Assembly (NCBI GenBank): GCA_038253825.1
Contig: JBBSGT010000020.1
Span: 1-21,919, forward strand
Reading direction: 5' to 3'
Length of the DNA: 21,919 bases
From: JACDET01 sp038253825
Lineage (GTDB): Bacteria > Patescibacteriota > Microgenomatia > Levybacterales > UBA12049
In this document: in pieces, positions 21,651-21,919 of the stretch
How positions within the stretch are numbered: the first letter of the stretch is position 1
Layout: each line of letters opens with the position of its first letter
The notes under the pieces: generated by a model
Told to the model about the DNA's origin: nothing
Seen by the model: the letters and a program-made list of their open reading frames with translations, nothing else
Database searches by the model: none
Program-made: the position numbers and the translations under genes

Positions 21651-21855
21651 ATTTTTAATAAAATAATCAGTAGCTGTTCCCATCCCTAACACTCTATTGT
21701 CATTCTGAACGCAGTGAAGAATCTCATAAATCATAAACTGTTAACATAATCTTCACCTGAATTCTTGTGTAGCGTGAATGATATATACCTCTCGTAAAAT
21801 AGATATCGGTAAAATTTGACAATTTCACAAAAAAGCCTCAAAATAATTCTCCACT
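21651..21855. other. Intergenic region with one short repeat and a TTGACA box
   Basis: About 205 bases carry no convincing gene. They contain the repeat at 21699-21725 and TTGACA at 21816-21821, which could be the -35 of the last gene with a weak -10 (CAAAAT, 21839-21844). No RNA gene or terminator hairpin with a T-run is seen. Confidence 0.6.
21699..21725 (+). repeat. Single GTCATTCTGA-type repeat unit
   Basis: GTCATTCTGAACGCAGTGAA followed by GAATCTC matches the common dispersed repeat form GTCATTCTGAGC...GAATCTC known from many bacterial genomes. It shares the GTCAT start and GAATC end with the elements at 11009 and 13804. Confidence 0.6.
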
Positions 21856-21919
21856 ATGAAAACATTCTCTTTATTGCCCGAAGAGCGAAAAGATCTCATT
21901 GGACTGGGGAAACAGATAA
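21856..21919 (+). CDS. Start of an unidentified protein (partial)
   Basis: An ATG at 21856 opens a frame to the window end: MKTFSLLPEERKDLIGLGKQ and onward. The FSLLPEE beginning is vaguely like the start of pilus assembly PilN-type proteins, but 21 residues cannot decide. TTGACA at 21816-21821 may be its -35. Confidence 0.4.
   Translation, partial: MKTFSLLPEERKDLIGLGKQI

Overview
The window is an AT-rich stretch of bacterial chromosome, gene-dense and with no mobile genes. The standard genetic code is used, since TGA acts as a stop in several ATGA gene overlaps. Trimmed aminoacyl-tRNA synthetases (ThrS without a TGS domain, PheT without its OB-fold tRNA-binding domain), a heptad-repeat coiled-coil protein of a style common in Candidate Phyla Radiation genomes, and frequent -10 boxes only 6-7 bases before the start codon suggest a Patescibacteria/CPR member, perhaps Microgenomates-like. 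That assignment is inference; no rRNA gene is present to test it.

Layout. Positions 1-567 hold the end of an unknown gene and a small VOC-fold protein. Positions 565-3518 hold a translation operon, thrS-infC-rpmI-rplT, preceded by a Thr/Ile-rich leader peptide and overlapping antiterminator and terminator hairpins. Positions 3496-13795 hold an aromatic amino acid superoperon: pfkB-like kinase, DAHP synthase, aroB, aroA, aroK, aroE, aroD, aroC, chorismate mutase, aminotransferase and a TyrA-PheA fusion. It starts with a leader peptide containing Tyr-Phe-Trp-Phe-Tyr-Phe followed by a four-segment attenuator. Together these genes run from PEP plus erythrose 4-phosphate to chorismate, prephenate, Phe and Tyr. 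pheS and pheT (13910-17020) follow, so synthesis and charging of Phe are adjacent. A coiled-coil protein and a class A penicillin-binding protein lie on the minus strand (17024-19738). A HIT-like protein, tyrS, a 35-residue membrane peptide and the start of an unknown gene finish the window on the plus strand.

The main discovery is a pair of ribosome-sensing transcription attenuators, one for threonine and one for all three aromatic amino acids. Neither leader peptide is long enough for ordinary gene calling. Both seem to be read from leaderless transcripts, and both use GGAGGT/ACCTCC-type stems whose segments can form either the terminator or the antiterminator. Feedback domains such as ACT are missing from the TyrA-PheA fusion, which fits control at the level of transcription. 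Small palindromic repeats occupy the gaps aroC/chorismate mutase, tyrA-pheA/pheS and pheS/pheT and the last intergenic region, and in two places appear to supply promoter elements.
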